Source: Lachnospiraceae bacterium
GTDB lineage: Bacteria > Bacillota > Clostridia > Lachnospirales > Lachnospiraceae
Assembly (NCBI GenBank): GCA_021202075.1
Contig: JAJQDT010000147.1
Span: forward strand, 26,324 to 90,323
Direction of reading: 5' to 3'
Length of the DNA: 64,000 nucleotides
Shown: in pieces, positions 1 through 7,956 of the stretch
How positions within the stretch are numbered: position 1 is the first letter of the stretch
Layout: each line of letters starts with the position of its first letter
The notes under the pieces: generated by a model
The model's input: the letters and a program-made list of their open reading frames with translations, nothing else
Told to the model about the DNA's origin: nothing
The model's database searches: none
Made by a program: the position numbers and the translations under genes

Positions 1-234
1 CACACGCCGCGCCGCCTCGCGCACCACCGCGAATGCCTCCGGCAGCAAATCATCGAGCGTCTCGCCGTTCGCGTAGCGCTCCTTAAACTCCGGCGTCTTC
101 GCCTGCAGCTGCTCGTCCGAGAGCGCCATCATATCGGGCCGCAATGCTTCTATCCTGTCCACAATCGGCTCAATGCGCTTCAGCTCATGATCGCTGTGGG
201 TACCAAAGAGTTTTTTTACAAAATCAAATGCCAT
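1..234 (-). CDS. secA: Preprotein translocase ATPase SecA, N-terminal part
   Basis: SecA is the ATPase motor that drives proteins through the SecYEG channel. Only the first 78 residues are in the window; the family is usually over 800 residues, so the gene runs off the left edge. The translation begins [20 protein letters not shown] and continues with the helical region ([35 protein letters not shown]) that is typical of SecA just before the first nucleotide-binding domain. The ATG at 232-234 has a GGAGA ribosome binding site six bases upstream. It is absent from the ORF track because it is open at the edge. The family call is very secure even from this fragment. Confidence 0.95.
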   Translation of the reverse strand, partial: MAFDFVKKLFGTHSDHELKRIEPIVDRIEALRPDMMALSDEQLQAKTPEFKERYANGETLDDLLPEAFAVVREAARRV

Positions 235-340
235 TGCAAATCTCCAATCCTGAAAAAATATCCTGTCATCCAATTTCACTGACAGCACACATTCTAACAC
301 TAAATGAAGCAAAGGGCAAGAATTTATTCGAAATAAGACA

Positions 341-422
341 GGGAGAGTCCTCTCTCCTGGTCCGCTGTACCAGGCGTGAACAGCAAGGCTGCAAATTTCC
401 ACTCGCATCTGTGTACATAAGA
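341..422 (-). repeat. Dispersed intergenic repeat R1, copy a
   Basis: About 80 bases sharing the pattern TTATGTACACAG, then TTTGCAGC, then ACAGCGGACCAGGAGAGAG (read on the minus strand) with other intergenic sites in this window. It lies between rplT and secA, next to a hairpin. It is the most diverged R1 copy after the copy near 7.8 kb. Confidence 0.55.
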
Positions 423-471
423 AAAGCACACCCCTCCTGCCGCTTCTGCAGTAAATCGGAATGTGCTTTTC
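421..471 (-). terminator. Possible terminator of the infC-rpmI-rplT operon
   Basis: GAAAAGCACA and TGTGCTTTTC form a 10-bp inverted repeat around a 31-base loop downstream of rplT. The minus strand ends in a short T-rich run. The long loop makes this only a candidate. Confidence 0.45.
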
Positions 472-608
472 TACCTGAAACAAAACCGCCCGGAAAGCTT
501 TGATGCGCAATGTTCTTCAATAGACTGATACCGTAAAAGCAGGTGCATCATACACAGAAAAATACGATACTGTCTGCCAGCTGACCCGGCGGTCTGCGCG
601 ATATCAGA

Positions 609-974
609 TTATGCCGCTTCCGCAACCTTCGTCTTCGCGAGCTCTACCAGTGTCGTAAAGCCTTCCGCGTCATTGACTGCCATATCCGCGAGAACCTTCC
701 GGTTCAGGTCGACGCCGGCCAGCTTCAGTCCATACATAAACTTGCTGTAGGACAGGCCATTCAGGCGCGCGCCCGCGTTGATACGGGCGATCCAGAGCTG
801 ACGGAACTGACGCTTCTTCTGCTTTCTTCCGGCGTAGGAGCTGGTCAGCGCACGCATGACGGACTGCTTCGCGATCCGATACTGCTTCGATCTGGCTCCT
901 CTGTAGCCCTTCGCAAGCTTCAGCACACGATTGTGTTTCTTTCTTCTGTTTATACCACCTTTAATTCTAGCCAT
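609..974 (-). CDS. rplT: 50S ribosomal protein L20
   Basis: L20 binds 23S rRNA early in large-subunit assembly. In Firmicutes it also represses its own operon through the leader RNA. The 121-residue product starts [20 protein letters not shown] and has the expected basic N-terminal helix followed by the globular part ([20 protein letters not shown]). Length matches the family (about 118). An AAGGAGG site lies upstream of the ATG. It is the last gene of infC-rpmI-rplT, 30 bases after rpmI, and is followed by an intergenic repeat and a possible terminator before secA. Confidence 0.98.
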   Translation of the reverse strand: MARIKGGINRRKKHNRVLKLAKGYRGARSKQYRIAKQSVMRALTSSYAGRKQKKRQFRQLWIARINAGARLNGLSYSKFMYGLKLAGVDLNRKVLADMAVNDAEGFTTLVELAKTKVAEAA

Positions 975-1004
975 CTCTTAATTCCTCCTTCGGATTTCTG
1001 TCGT

Positions 1005-1202
1005 TTACAGATACGGTAAAATCTTCTTCATGTTGGACGCGTTTGTCGGATCCACAATGGCTGATTTCCGCAGATTTCTCTTTCTCTTGGTCGACTTCTT
1101 GGTTAAGATATGGCTTTTATAAGCTTTGTTTCTCTTCAGCAGCCCCGAACCGGTCTTCTGGAAACGCTTCGCAGCCGCTCTGCTTGTCTTCATTTTTGGC
1201 AT
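1005..1202 (-). CDS. rpmI: 50S ribosomal protein L35
   Basis: A 65-residue basic protein beginning [20 protein letters not shown], the standard L35 start, with the conserved [17 protein letters not shown] core. It belongs to the large ribosomal subunit. It sits between infC and rplT in the usual order, has an AAGGAGG ribosome binding site, and is expected to be under the shared L20-dependent leader control. Confidence 0.98.
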   Translation of the reverse strand: MPKMKTSRAAAKRFQKTGSGLLKRNKAYKSHILTKKSTKRKRNLRKSAIVDPTNASNMKKILPYL

Positions 1203-1319
1203 CTTAGAGTTCCTCCTTCATTTTTGCGCAAATCCCATCCACACGAAAGCGCGGATGACACTGGCTATGCTTCATTATGCGGCAGACGGTGTCAGCCCGC
1301 CCGCCTTTGCGTCAGCACA

Positions 1320-1829
1320 TTATGAACGTTTTTCCATCAAAAACAGAGTGAGGGTCCTGCCTTCCTGCTTGATCGGCCGGTCAATGACCGCAATATCCGA
1401 GAGCGACTTCGCCACATCCTCCAGGATATAACGGTTCGCCTGCATATGCGCCATCTCCCTGCCCCGGAAGCGCAGAGTAATTTTTACTTTATTTCCTTTC
1501 GATAAGAATTTACGGGCGTTGTTTACCTTCGTATTCAAATCATTCTCATCAATGTTCGGAGATAACCGAATCTCTTTAATCTCAACCGTCTTCTGTTTCT
1601 TTCTGGCCTCTTTTTCTTTCCTGGCCAACTCGTAACGATATTTCCCGTAATCGATGATCTTGCACACAGGCGGCTTCGCCGTCGGCGCAATCTTCACAAG
1701 GTCAAGCTCAGCCTCTCTCGCAAGCTTCTGAGCCTCTTTTGCAGACATAATACCAAGCTGCTCGCCATTCACACCGATCAAGCAGACTTCCCGGTCTCTG
1801 ATTTGTTCGTTAATCATTAATTCGCTAAT
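1320..1829 (-). CDS. infC: Translation initiation factor IF-3 (ATT start)
   Basis: IF-3 binds the 30S subunit and proofreads start-codon selection. The protein contains the N-terminal domain (INEQIRDREVCLIGVNGEQL), a basic linker (RKEKEARKKQK) and the C-terminal domain with the RGREMAH motif. The track starts at a GTG that lies inside the Shine-Dalgarno sequence GGAGG, so that start is not credible. The GGAGG is instead followed after nine bases by ATT, giving ISELMINEQIRD, 169 residues. The next ATG is more than 20 bases from the GGAGG. An AUU start is the known autoregulatory signal of infC in other bacteria. It is the first gene of infC-rpmI-rplT. Confidence 0.95.
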   Translation of the reverse strand: MSELMINEQIRDREVCLIGVNGEQLGIMSAKEAQKLAREAELDLVKIAPTAKPPVCKIIDYGKYRYELARKEKEARKKQKTVEIKEIRLSPNIDENDLNTKVNNARKFLSKGNKVKITLRFRGREMAHMQANRYILEDVAKSLSDIAVIDRPIKQEGRTLTLFLMEKRS

Positions 1830-1962
1830 GTTCGTACACCTCCACACACTGATCTGACTATAAACATATGTGCCAACCGGACAGATCGCTGCCTTTCGGC
1901 TCCCTGTCCGCTGTTTGCAGTCACAGGAAAGCTCCCTGGTCTATCCACCAGTCTCTGTACAT

Positions 1963-2029
1963 TCAGTCAGGGGACTTCTCATCCTGTCAGACGCGCAAGC
2001 CGCAAAACTCCTTACGCGCTCCTGTGCAC
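1963..2029 (-). repeat. Dispersed intergenic repeat R1, copy b
   Basis: On the minus strand it reads TGTGCACAGGAGCGCGTAAG, then GAGTTTTGCGGCTTGCGC. It matches the other R1 copies and sits directly after the attenuator hairpin in the infC leader, in the same orientation as the operon. Confidence 0.65.
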
Positions 2030-2058
2030 AAAAAAGTGGATAGAATCTCTATCCACTC
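2030..2058 (-). terminator. Attenuator terminator in the infC leader
   Basis: GTGGATAG and CTATCCAC form a perfect stem on the minus strand followed by six T. Its 5' arm can pair instead with bases 2246-2254, which is the basis for the antitermination model. Confidence 0.8.
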
Positions 2059-2285
2059 ACATACACAGACAACCGCTCACCGTTCGAATAAATACTCCGA
2101 ACCGTGCACACATCGATCGACTTCCATATGAACCACTGGTCACTGCATACCGTTCGACAGATAAACTGCTTCATCTGAATAGCTTCCATCTATCCGAGAT
2201 CCGACCATTTTCACAAACCTCGTGATCCCGTGCGTGCCAGGGTGAGAGTGGATACTCTGCTTTCCTGTTCTTTACAACTTTTGGA

Positions 2286-2314
2286 ATCATAGCACAGGAG
2301 CCTGCCGATGTCAA
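2286..2314 (-). promoter_or_regulatory. Sigma-A type promoter of infC operon
   Basis: TTGACA (2309-2314) and TATGAT (2286-2291) are separated by exactly 17 bases on the minus strand, a near-consensus vegetative promoter. Transcription should start near 2279. Confidence 0.88.
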
Positions 2315-2317
2315 TCT

Positions 2318-2363
2318 TTTTTTATGCATTTGGTTAAATCTTTTTTATGCATTTGATTAAAGC
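2318..2363. repeat. Tandem 23-bp direct repeat upstream of infC promoter
   Basis: Two adjoining 23-base units, TTTTTTATGCATTTGGTTAA-type, differ at two positions. They lie immediately upstream of the -35 box of the infC promoter. On the promoter strand they place A-tracts where an UP element would sit, so they may increase promoter strength. Function is inferred from position. Confidence 0.7.
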
Positions 2364-2428
2364 GTAAATTTACCTCAAAGTCGGTACTGCTTCTTCAATA
2401 TCCGCAGGCAGACAGTGTGCGGTCAGTT

Positions 2429-3352
2429 TCAGAACAGCACCGACGCCAGCCCCAGAAGCAGCGGTACGGTGACGATCATCGCGAGGGTTGACTGCGCGAC
2501 CGCCTGACCTGCCAGCTCCCCTTCCATGTCATGCTGTCTGGCAAGGACTGCCGTCAGGCTTCCCGCCGGGCATGCGGCGAGAATGCATACCCCCATGCAC
2601 ATGGTCCGATCCAGCGGCAAAAGCCAGAGTACCAGAAGAAACGCGAGCGGAAAGAGAAGATTCCGCAGCAGCGTAATCAGATACAAAAACGGCCGTTTTA
2701 CCAGAGCAAGAAGGTCGCTCCCGGCCAGCATCACGCCGACAATGATCAGCGCCAGCGGCGTCGTGCACCCTCCCATTGCGTCGAAAAAACTCTGCAGGGG
2801 TGCCGGAAACCGCAGGCCGGTCAGAAGCATGAGTACCATGATCACGGTCGTAACATTTGCAGGAGTCAGAAAGCTTTTGAAATCGACCTTGCTCCCGGGC
2901 TGAAACAGCCGGGCCACATAGGTAAAAAAGAAAAGATTATACGCAATCATGCCGGAGGCGACATAGACCATGCCGATGGAATCTCCGAGAATCCCCGTCA
3001 CCAGCGGGATACCCACGAACGCACTGTTCGGCAGCACCGTCACGCCGATAAATACCGCCTTCTGTCCGGGCGTCAGCTTCCAGGCTCTGCCAACGGCCAG
3101 ACAGACGGCCGCGCTGATCAGGTAAAGGACTTCCAGAAGGAGAAATCCTTCCAGCATCAGCAGCACCGTTCCCTGCCCGGCATCGATGTCCGTGCTCGCC
3201 AGCAGCGTGCAGGGAAGGGTTATTTTCATAACCAGGTCAGACAGGAATTTGCTGTCCCGATCCTTTATGATCCCAAGCTTCGCCCCCGCAAAGCCAACCG
3301 CAATTTCCAGAAAAATAAGTATCATCTGCCGCAGCAGAACCTGAATCGTCAT
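2429..3352 (-). CDS. AEC (auxin efflux carrier) family transporter
   Basis: A polytopic inner-membrane carrier of about 307 residues with roughly ten hydrophobic segments split into two halves, as in the AEC/YwkB family (members transport malate, auxin or similar organic anions). The fingerprint KITLPCTLLASTD in the first half and VLPNSAFVGIPLV before mid-protein are typical. The track start at 3379 adds nine charged residues; the ATG at 3352 (MTIQVLLRQM) gives a hydrophobic start and has AAAGG four bases upstream, so I prefer it. The substrate cannot be told from sequence. It stands alone, 186 bases from the next gene. Confidence 0.85.
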   Translation of the reverse strand: MTIQVLLRQMILIFLEIAVGFAGAKLGIIKDRDSKFLSDLVMKITLPCTLLASTDIDAGQGTVLLMLEGFLLLEVLYLISAAVCLAVGRAWKLTPGQKAVFIGVTVLPNSAFVGIPLVTGILGDSIGMVYVASGMIAYNLFFFTYVARLFQPGSKVDFKSFLTPANVTTVIMVLMLLTGLRFPAPLQSFFDAMGGCTTPLALIIVGVMLAGSDLLALVKRPFLYLITLLRNLLFPLAFLLVLWLLPLDRTMCMGVCILAACPAGSLTAVLARQHDMEGELAGQAVAQSTLAMIVTVPLLLGLASVLF

Positions 3353-3565
3353 AAACCTTTCATCTCCCTCTTTTATCATGCAATCGCAATGTTTTCATTA
3401 TCACAGACAAAGTTTCAAGATGATTTTGCGTTTTCTTTTCAGGGGACTGACCCCCGGTCATTCACGTCTTTGTAAAATGCCATGCTCAAAAATCCAGCAA
3501 AATCTGCCCGTTGTCTGCTTACAGATGTCTGAAACACCACTTTTTGCGAAAGCACCTTCCCGCCT

Positions 3566-5122
3566 TCACACATCCTCCCGCGTGATGTTGTTCAGCCACT
3601 TCCTGCTCTTATAATGCTGGAGTACCCACGGCCATTTGACAAATTCGTCTGTGCAGAGCAGGAAATACACCCACATCGGCGGAAGCTTCAGCACGAACGC
3701 CGCAAGGAATCCGAGCGGTACGCCGTAGCACCACATGTCGATAGTGTCGCAGATCAGCCCAAAACGGCTGTCGCCGCCCGCGCGGAAAATCCCTGCGATC
3801 AGAGTCGTGTTCACAGCTGTTCCCATGATGTAATAGGTATTGATCAGCAGCATCACCCGCAGATACCCCATTGCAGTCTCCGAAAGTGAGGCATAGCGCA
3901 GGACAAACGGCATGATCACTGCGACCAGAATACCGCCGAATGCTCCCGCAGCTACCGTCAGGTGCATGGAGCGGGCCGCGTCCCTTTTGGCGTCCTCCAT
4001 CCGCTTTGCGCCGATCTCTTTCCCGACAAAAATCCCGGACGCGCTCGCAATGCTATAGCAGAGCACCGTGCCAAAGTTCCGCACAACAACCACGATGGAA
4101 TTCGCCGCCACCACATCGGTGCCCATGTGCCCCATGACGACCGAATACATGGAAAAGCCGACGCTCCAGATGATATCGTTCGCTAGCGCCGGCACCGACA
4201 GGCGCAGAAAATCCTGCATCAGAGCGCCGCTCTTCCAGAACATTGCGGACGGCCGCAGCCGCACAATGACTCCCGCATCCCGCTTTGCTCCAGAAGCTGC
4301 CGTGTCATGCATATCGTCATGCTCCGCTCCCGCATTCTGACCTGTTTCAGAAGCTGCCGTGCCATGCCATCCATGCGGTGCGTCTGCATTTCGCTGTATG
4401 CGAGGTTTTCCTTCGTTTGCACACACAGCTTCCGGGGATGACGATCCGTACACAGCCGACACGGTAAAACACGCGGCCAGCTGCGCCACGCGGGAGATCG
4501 ACGTCGCGATCGCCACGCCCTGTGCGCCCAACCGCGGTGCGCCGAACAGACCATAGATGAAGACTGCGTTCAGGCAGACATTGAGCAGCAGTGCGCTCAC
4601 ATTTAATACGGTGCTGATTTTGACCCGCTCGATACTGCGGAGCACCGACAGATACACCTCCGAGAAGCCCCAGCACAGGTAGCTGATGCTGATAACGCGC
4701 AGGTACGATGTCCCGATCTGAATCAGCTCCTGATCCGCAGTAAATACAGACATCATCAGCTGGGGAATCAGTGCGGCCGGGATCGCAAACAGAAGAGAAA
4801 TCCCCACCGCGAACCGCAGGGCAATCCCCTCTACCTTTTCAATCGCCGCGAGATTGCCTTTGCCCCAGTACTGCGCGCAGAGCATAGTCGCACCGGTGCC
4901 AAGCCCGTAATAGACCATATACAGAACATTCGAATACTGCACCGCCAGAGACACGGCGGAAATCGACGACTGTCCGACCGAATTCAGCATAATCACATCG
5001 GTCGAGCTGATCGCCGCGCTGAACAGATTCTGTATCACGATCGGGAGCGCCAGGCTCATAATCTGGCCGTACGACGCCCAATCCCTTTTTTCTCTCTTTC
5101 CCATATCCTGATCCTTACTCAT
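3566..5122 (-). CDS. MATE family efflux transporter with hydrophilic insert
   Basis: A Na+- or H+-coupled multidrug exporter of the MATE/NorM type, made of two six-helix bundles. Typical features are LALPIVIQNLFSAAISSTDV at the N-terminus and NDIIWSVGFSMYSVVMGHMG opening the second half. The family is usually about 450 residues; this one has 518. The excess lies at about residues 225-290, a Gly/Ala/His/Asp-rich hydrophilic stretch (ASETGQNAGAEHDDMHDTAA) with internal near-repeats, placed in the loop joining the two bundles. The start could also be the ATG at 5104, since the first ATG has almost no spacing from GGGAG. No substrate can be assigned. Confidence 0.9.
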   Translation of the reverse strand: MSKDQDMGKREKRDWASYGQIMSLALPIVIQNLFSAAISSTDVIMLNSVGQSSISAVSLAVQYSNVLYMVYYGLGTGATMLCAQYWGKGNLAAIEKVEGIALRFAVGISLLFAIPAALIPQLMMSVFTADQELIQIGTSYLRVISISYLCWGFSEVYLSVLRSIERVKISTVLNVSALLLNVCLNAVFIYGLFGAPRLGAQGVAIATSISRVAQLAACFTVSAVYGSSSPEAVCANEGKPRIQRNADAPHGWHGTAASETGQNAGAEHDDMHDTAASGAKRDAGVIVRLRPSAMFWKSGALMQDFLRLSVPALANDIIWSVGFSMYSVVMGHMGTDVVAANSIVVVVRNFGTVLCYSIASASGIFVGKEIGAKRMEDAKRDAARSMHLTVAAGAFGGILVAVIMPFVLRYASLSETAMGYLRVMLLINTYYIMGTAVNTTLIAGIFRAGGDSRFGLICDTIDMWCYGVPLGFLAAFVLKLPPMWVYFLLCTDEFVKWPWVLQHYKSRKWLNNITREDV

Positions 5123-5254
5123 TCTCCCTATAAGATTCTCGCAAACTGCCTATATTATCTAAGGGCCTGTTTAAAAATAAGTAACTGTTCAGTACCTTCA
5201 CAGTTACGTTTTCATATGTACCTCGCAGCGAGTGCGAAGTACTGTCCTGAATAG

Positions 5255-5330
5255 TTACAAAAACAACTTATGCATCTTAAACCACCTGACGCGCGAATCG
5301 CTGACCATAAAAGCCTCGACGCAGCCCGGG
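5255..5330 (-). repeat. Dispersed intergenic repeat R2, copy A
   Basis: On the minus strand it reads GGGCTGCGTCGAGGCTTTTA, then TGGTCAGCGATTCGCGCGTC, then AAGATGCATAAGTTGTTTTT. Three further copies lie at 6156, 30270 and 59375. This copy lies downstream of the HipA-like gene, in inverted orientation to copy B just upstream of it. Confidence 0.75.
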
Positions 5331-5360
5331 CCAATGAGTTTCCTGATACATCCGGCCTCT

Positions 5361-6128
5361 TCAGCATCCAATCTTCTGGCAGACGCCCAGCTGCCAGGCC
5401 AGAACATCCCTTTCTCTGGAAGGCGTCTCTCCCCTGATCCATTCCTGTGCAGCAGCAATATCCAGCTCAAATCCCTGTCCAAAATAGCGGAACATTTTCT
5501 CATGAGAACCGCAAAAAGGCTTCGCAGTAACCCTTCTGACATTCTCTTCCACCGAGAAGTGCCAGTTCACGCTCAGATTCGCTGTCAACAGAGAGACGCC
5601 GTTATCAAAAATCGGCGCCGGCCGGAATTCATTCTGCCCAAAAACCAGGCCAAGATTATTAAAATGCCGGTCTTCATTCAGAACAATCCAGTCCAGTGTG
5701 AATATTTTCTTAAAATAATCCGACAAATTCACGCCACAGGATTGTAACACATATCGAAGGACATAATCAACCCGTTCTTCCATTGTTTCCATCACAGCTG
5801 TCACTGCGGATAAATCTCTGCCAAATTCATTATAATACAGTCTGTACAGAGTAATAAACTCCTCTCCGGGCAAAAGGAAATTCCTGCTTCGGCATCCTGC
5901 GTTTCCATTTATCGTACCCTGTTCATACAGAACATACTCAGATGGAGCCAGATTCGTAAATGTCAAAAGCTTTGAAGCCAGATACTCAGCCAGACCTTCC
6001 CTGCCATTCCGGTCTTTTTTGTACCAGTAGTCTCCTTTTTTATATTTTATCTGTGTTCCCTCACTCGTGCCGGTCTGAGAAACAATATACTCTTCACTGA
6101 TTTCTTCCTGAAACATATCTGCCGCCAT
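5361..6128 (-). CDS. HipA-like Ser/Thr kinase domain protein
   Basis: A 255-residue protein with the catalytic hallmarks of the HipA/CtkA kinase family. DWIVLNEDRHFNNLGLV (about residues 143-160) corresponds to the family's NxDxHxxN catalytic loop, and PIFDNGVSLL (about 168-177) to its metal-binding Asp segment. An N-terminal loop rich in Gly/Ser/Thr (SQTGTSEGTQIKYKK) and the lysines of YWYKKDRNGREGL fit ATP binding. It is much shorter than E. coli HipA (440 residues), so it resembles stand-alone HipT/CtkA-type kinases. The upstream gene 6348-7043 is a plausible partner. A toxin role is inference. The start is uncertain: AAAAAAGG abuts the first ATG, and the ATG five codons on is possible. 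Confidence 0.75.
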   Translation of the reverse strand: MAADMFQEEISEEYIVSQTGTSEGTQIKYKKGDYWYKKDRNGREGLAEYLASKLLTFTNLAPSEYVLYEQGTINGNAGCRSRNFLLPGEEFITLYRLYYNEFGRDLSAVTAVMETMEERVDYVLRYVLQSCGVNLSDYFKKIFTLDWIVLNEDRHFNNLGLVFGQNEFRPAPIFDNGVSLLTANLSVNWHFSVEENVRRVTAKPFCGSHEKMFRYFGQGFELDIAAAQEWIRGETPSRERDVLAWQLGVCQKIGC

Positions 6129-6155
6129 CCTTTTTTCATCATCTAAATGCTCTTT

Positions 6156-6235
6156 CGGGCTGCGTCGAAGCTTTTTATGGTCTGCGATCCACGCGTCAGG
6201 ATGTACAAGATGGGCAGGTAATTTCGCGACAGTTC
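6156..6235 (+). repeat. Dispersed intergenic repeat R2, copy B
   Basis: It reads CGGGCTGCGTCGAAGCTTTT, then TATGGTCTGCGATCCACGCG. It matches copy A in inverted orientation and copies C and D in direct orientation. It separates the HipA-like gene from its presumed partner gene. Confidence 0.72.
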
Positions 6236-6347
6236 CTTGCCTGCATTATCATCGGTTGCATGCCTCACAATCCGGAATCTGCCTTTTGCCGACGGGATCA
6301 TGGGATGCCACGGCAAAAGGTACCTGACACGATGACGCCTGCGGATA

Positions 6348-7043
6348 CTATCCTCTTACCAGAACATCCTGACTCGTGAGCCGCTCTCCCGGAAAGCGGA
6401 ACCAGATATAATCATTATAGGAAACGCCGTGTGTCTTTTTTACAATCTCGTATGGATTATATTCGTCAAGTCCCAGCCGCATCAGGATTTCCGCAATATC
6501 CGCCCGATTCCTGTCAAAACACCTCATCTCAAAAATCCGGTTCAGCTGATCACGTGTCATATCTTTGTATGCAAAAAGCTGCTTAAGAGGATGTTCGACA
6601 AACCGTGTCACCTGCACCCTGCTTCCTTTCACAATCACACGCGAAGTAATCTCATCCTTCCAGAAAACCTCAAACGAATAATCCTCCAAAATATGCTTCT
6701 TTCTGCGCTCGCTCCGAAGATGCCTCAAAAACACATCTATCTGTTCAATCAGAGACACCTGTTCTTTTATTTCCGCAGTCAGCTCCTGATACCGCCGGAT
6801 CTTTCCTTCCTCTTCAAAGACAGCCCCCGGCTTCACCGCTCCCAGATACCTGCAGCAAAGCTTCCCATCTTCTTTCCACTGCATATAATAATAAGGCCTG
6901 CCTTTAATTTTTTTTATAACAATCGCGCGGCTATGAGAATCATATCCTTCCAGTTCCTTTTCAATCTGTGAGAGTGTGATCTTCGCCCTGGTCATCTCAT
7001 CACACATCAAATGATACAGCCTGTCCAATTCACTCATTTTCAT
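6348..7043 (-). CDS. Conserved protein paired with HipA-like kinase
   Basis: 231 residues, no membrane segment. The first half is charged and helical (LDRLYHLMCDEMTRAKITLS, then an EIKEQVSLIEQI coiled-coil-like stretch). An RPYYYMQWKEDGKLCCRYLG segment resembles a small beta-rich module. The C-terminus carries YNPYEIVKKTHGVSYNDYIW followed by FRFPGE. I recall this C-terminal pattern next to HipA-like kinases in Clostridia but cannot name the family. There is no recognisable helix-turn-helix, so it is not a plain HipB. It precedes the kinase on the same strand with a 219-base gap. The function is unknown; an antitoxin or kinase-partner role is inferred from neighbourhood only. Confidence 0.7.
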   Translation of the reverse strand: MKMSELDRLYHLMCDEMTRAKITLSQIEKELEGYDSHSRAIVIKKIKGRPYYYMQWKEDGKLCCRYLGAVKPGAVFEEEGKIRRYQELTAEIKEQVSLIEQIDVFLRHLRSERRKKHILEDYSFEVFWKDEITSRVIVKGSRVQVTRFVEHPLKQLFAYKDMTRDQLNRIFEMRCFDRNRADIAEILMRLGLDEYNPYEIVKKTHGVSYNDYIWFRFPGERLTSQDVLVRG

Positions 7044-7155
7044 CTCTGCTCTCCGTATTACTATGGCAATTCGAGCCGGTTCCCCGTCTCATCCATAAAA
7101 CGTTCATGAGTTATGTTAACATATCTTCTGCGAAAAATCAATTAAAATATGTTAG

Positions 7156-7214
7156 CCTGGCACGAGCCGGGTGCGGCTTCAGCCGCAAAACTCCTTGCCC
7201 GGCTCTGTGCATAA
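7156..7214 (-). repeat. Dispersed intergenic repeat R1, copy c
   Basis: On the minus strand: TTATGCACAGAGCCGGGCAA, then GGAGTTTTGCGGCTGAAGCC. It contains the GCGGCTgaAGCCGC hairpin and abuts the terminator of the DUF1540 gene. Confidence 0.65.
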
Positions 7215-7256
7215 AAAGAGCGCATGCCGTCCCTTCGGATTTCATGCGCTCTTTTT
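7213..7256 (-). terminator. Terminator of the DUF1540 gene
   Basis: AAAAAGAGCGCATG and CATGCGCTCTTTTT form a 14-bp inverted repeat with T-runs on both strands. The placement just after the DUF1540 stop codon supports termination on the minus strand; it could work both ways. Confidence 0.85.
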
Positions 7257-7289
7257 CATTTTGTCTGCCGAAGCATCTCCCGGAAAGTC

Positions 7290-7610
7290 TTATCTGCCAT
7301 TAAATGTGACGCACTCCGTCTCATCGCAGCGGCAGGCTGACACGCCCGCGATATCCACATGATCCGCGCGGCAGACGCAGCTGTCATTGTACTCGCACTT
7401 CGTCGCCTCACAGCGGATATCGATATTCCGTTCCTTGTGACCGCACCCGCAGGAATCCTTCATCTCATCAGCTGTTCGGTCATGGAAGCTCTCACAGCAG
7501 GTGTCCTGACAGACCACCGCCTGCGCGCCTCCCACATCAATGTCACCCTTGCAGCAATACATGGAATCGTTGTATCTGCAGTTTTTTGCTGAACATACCA
7601 AAGCCGGCAT
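7290..7610 (-). CDS. DUF1540 protein, two Cys-rich domains
   Basis: A 106-residue protein made of two DUF1540 repeats. Copy one is CSAKNCRYNDSMYCCKGDID with the following CCESF; copy two is CEATKCEYNDSCVCRADHVD followed by TECVTF. The regularly spaced cysteines suggest metal binding; the biochemical role of the family is unknown. It has its own terminator just downstream and no close neighbour on its strand, so it is probably monocistronic. No signal peptide is seen, so it is expected in the cytosol or, as for some DUF1540 proteins, in spores (inference). Confidence 0.88.
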   Translation of the reverse strand: MPALVCSAKNCRYNDSMYCCKGDIDVGGAQAVVCQDTCCESFHDRTADEMKDSCGCGHKERNIDIRCEATKCEYNDSCVCRADHVDIAGVSACRCDETECVTFNGR

Positions 7611-7780
7611 CGTACACTACCTCCTTACCTGACACAATATTCATGTGCAAAAACACAGCCCCTCGCCGCCTGCCAGTGAACCATAGAAGTTACGATCCGG
7701 TAAGCGAAAATCACATCGTTCACCGTGCCTGCACATTTATTTACAAGGATAGTGTCCGCAATTAAGGTAAAATTATACCC

Positions 7781-7878
7781 GGCTTTTGAAAAATTGTGCC
7801 GGGCGCGGCTTCAGCCGGAAAAAATTTCTTACGCGCTCTTCGTCCATACTCGCTTTGCGAGTACGGATATGTGTCAGA
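7781..7878 (-). repeat. Composite R1 (copy d) and R3-end repeat
   Basis: The left part (7781-7848) holds the GCGCGGCTTCAGCCGG hairpin typical of R1. The right part reads TTCGTCCATACTCGCTTTGC, then GAGTACGGATATG, and matches the end of the longer R3 element at 11.7 and 34.4 kb. R1 and R3 therefore share building blocks. The 7611-7956 gap otherwise holds only a terminator. Confidence 0.55.
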
Positions 7879-7882
7879 AAAA

Positions 7883-7913
7883 ATCAGGCGCCCCGCCATG
7901 CGAAGCGCCTGAT
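7883..7913 (-). terminator. Terminator of the NEW3-ABC exporter operon
   Basis: ATCAGGCGC and GCGCCTGAT form a 9-bp stem with a T-run on the minus strand (TTTTTT after the stem) and a shorter one on the plus strand. It lies 43 bases after the permease stop codon. Confidence 0.85.
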
Positions 7914-7956
7914 CCTCTTTTTTACTGCAATTTTGCTGCAATTTCGCAACGATTCT

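Larger units (their letters stand above)
1840..2279 (-). promoter_or_regulatory. infC operon leader, L20-type attenuator
   Basis: A roughly 440-base untranslated leader lies between a strong promoter and infC. Within it, an early segment reads UAUCCACUC and is exactly complementary to GAGUGGAUA, the 5' arm of a downstream intrinsic terminator. The leader can therefore switch between an antiterminated and a terminated form. In Bacillus the same operon is attenuated by L20 binding to its leader; L20 as the ligand here is inference. The leader also includes a copy of the dispersed R1 repeat (about 1963-2030). Confidence 0.75.

Noticed and set aside
144-520. Two overlapping ORFs between secA and rplT
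   Set aside because: They cover the R1 repeat and a hairpin on opposite strands, with no ribosome binding sites.
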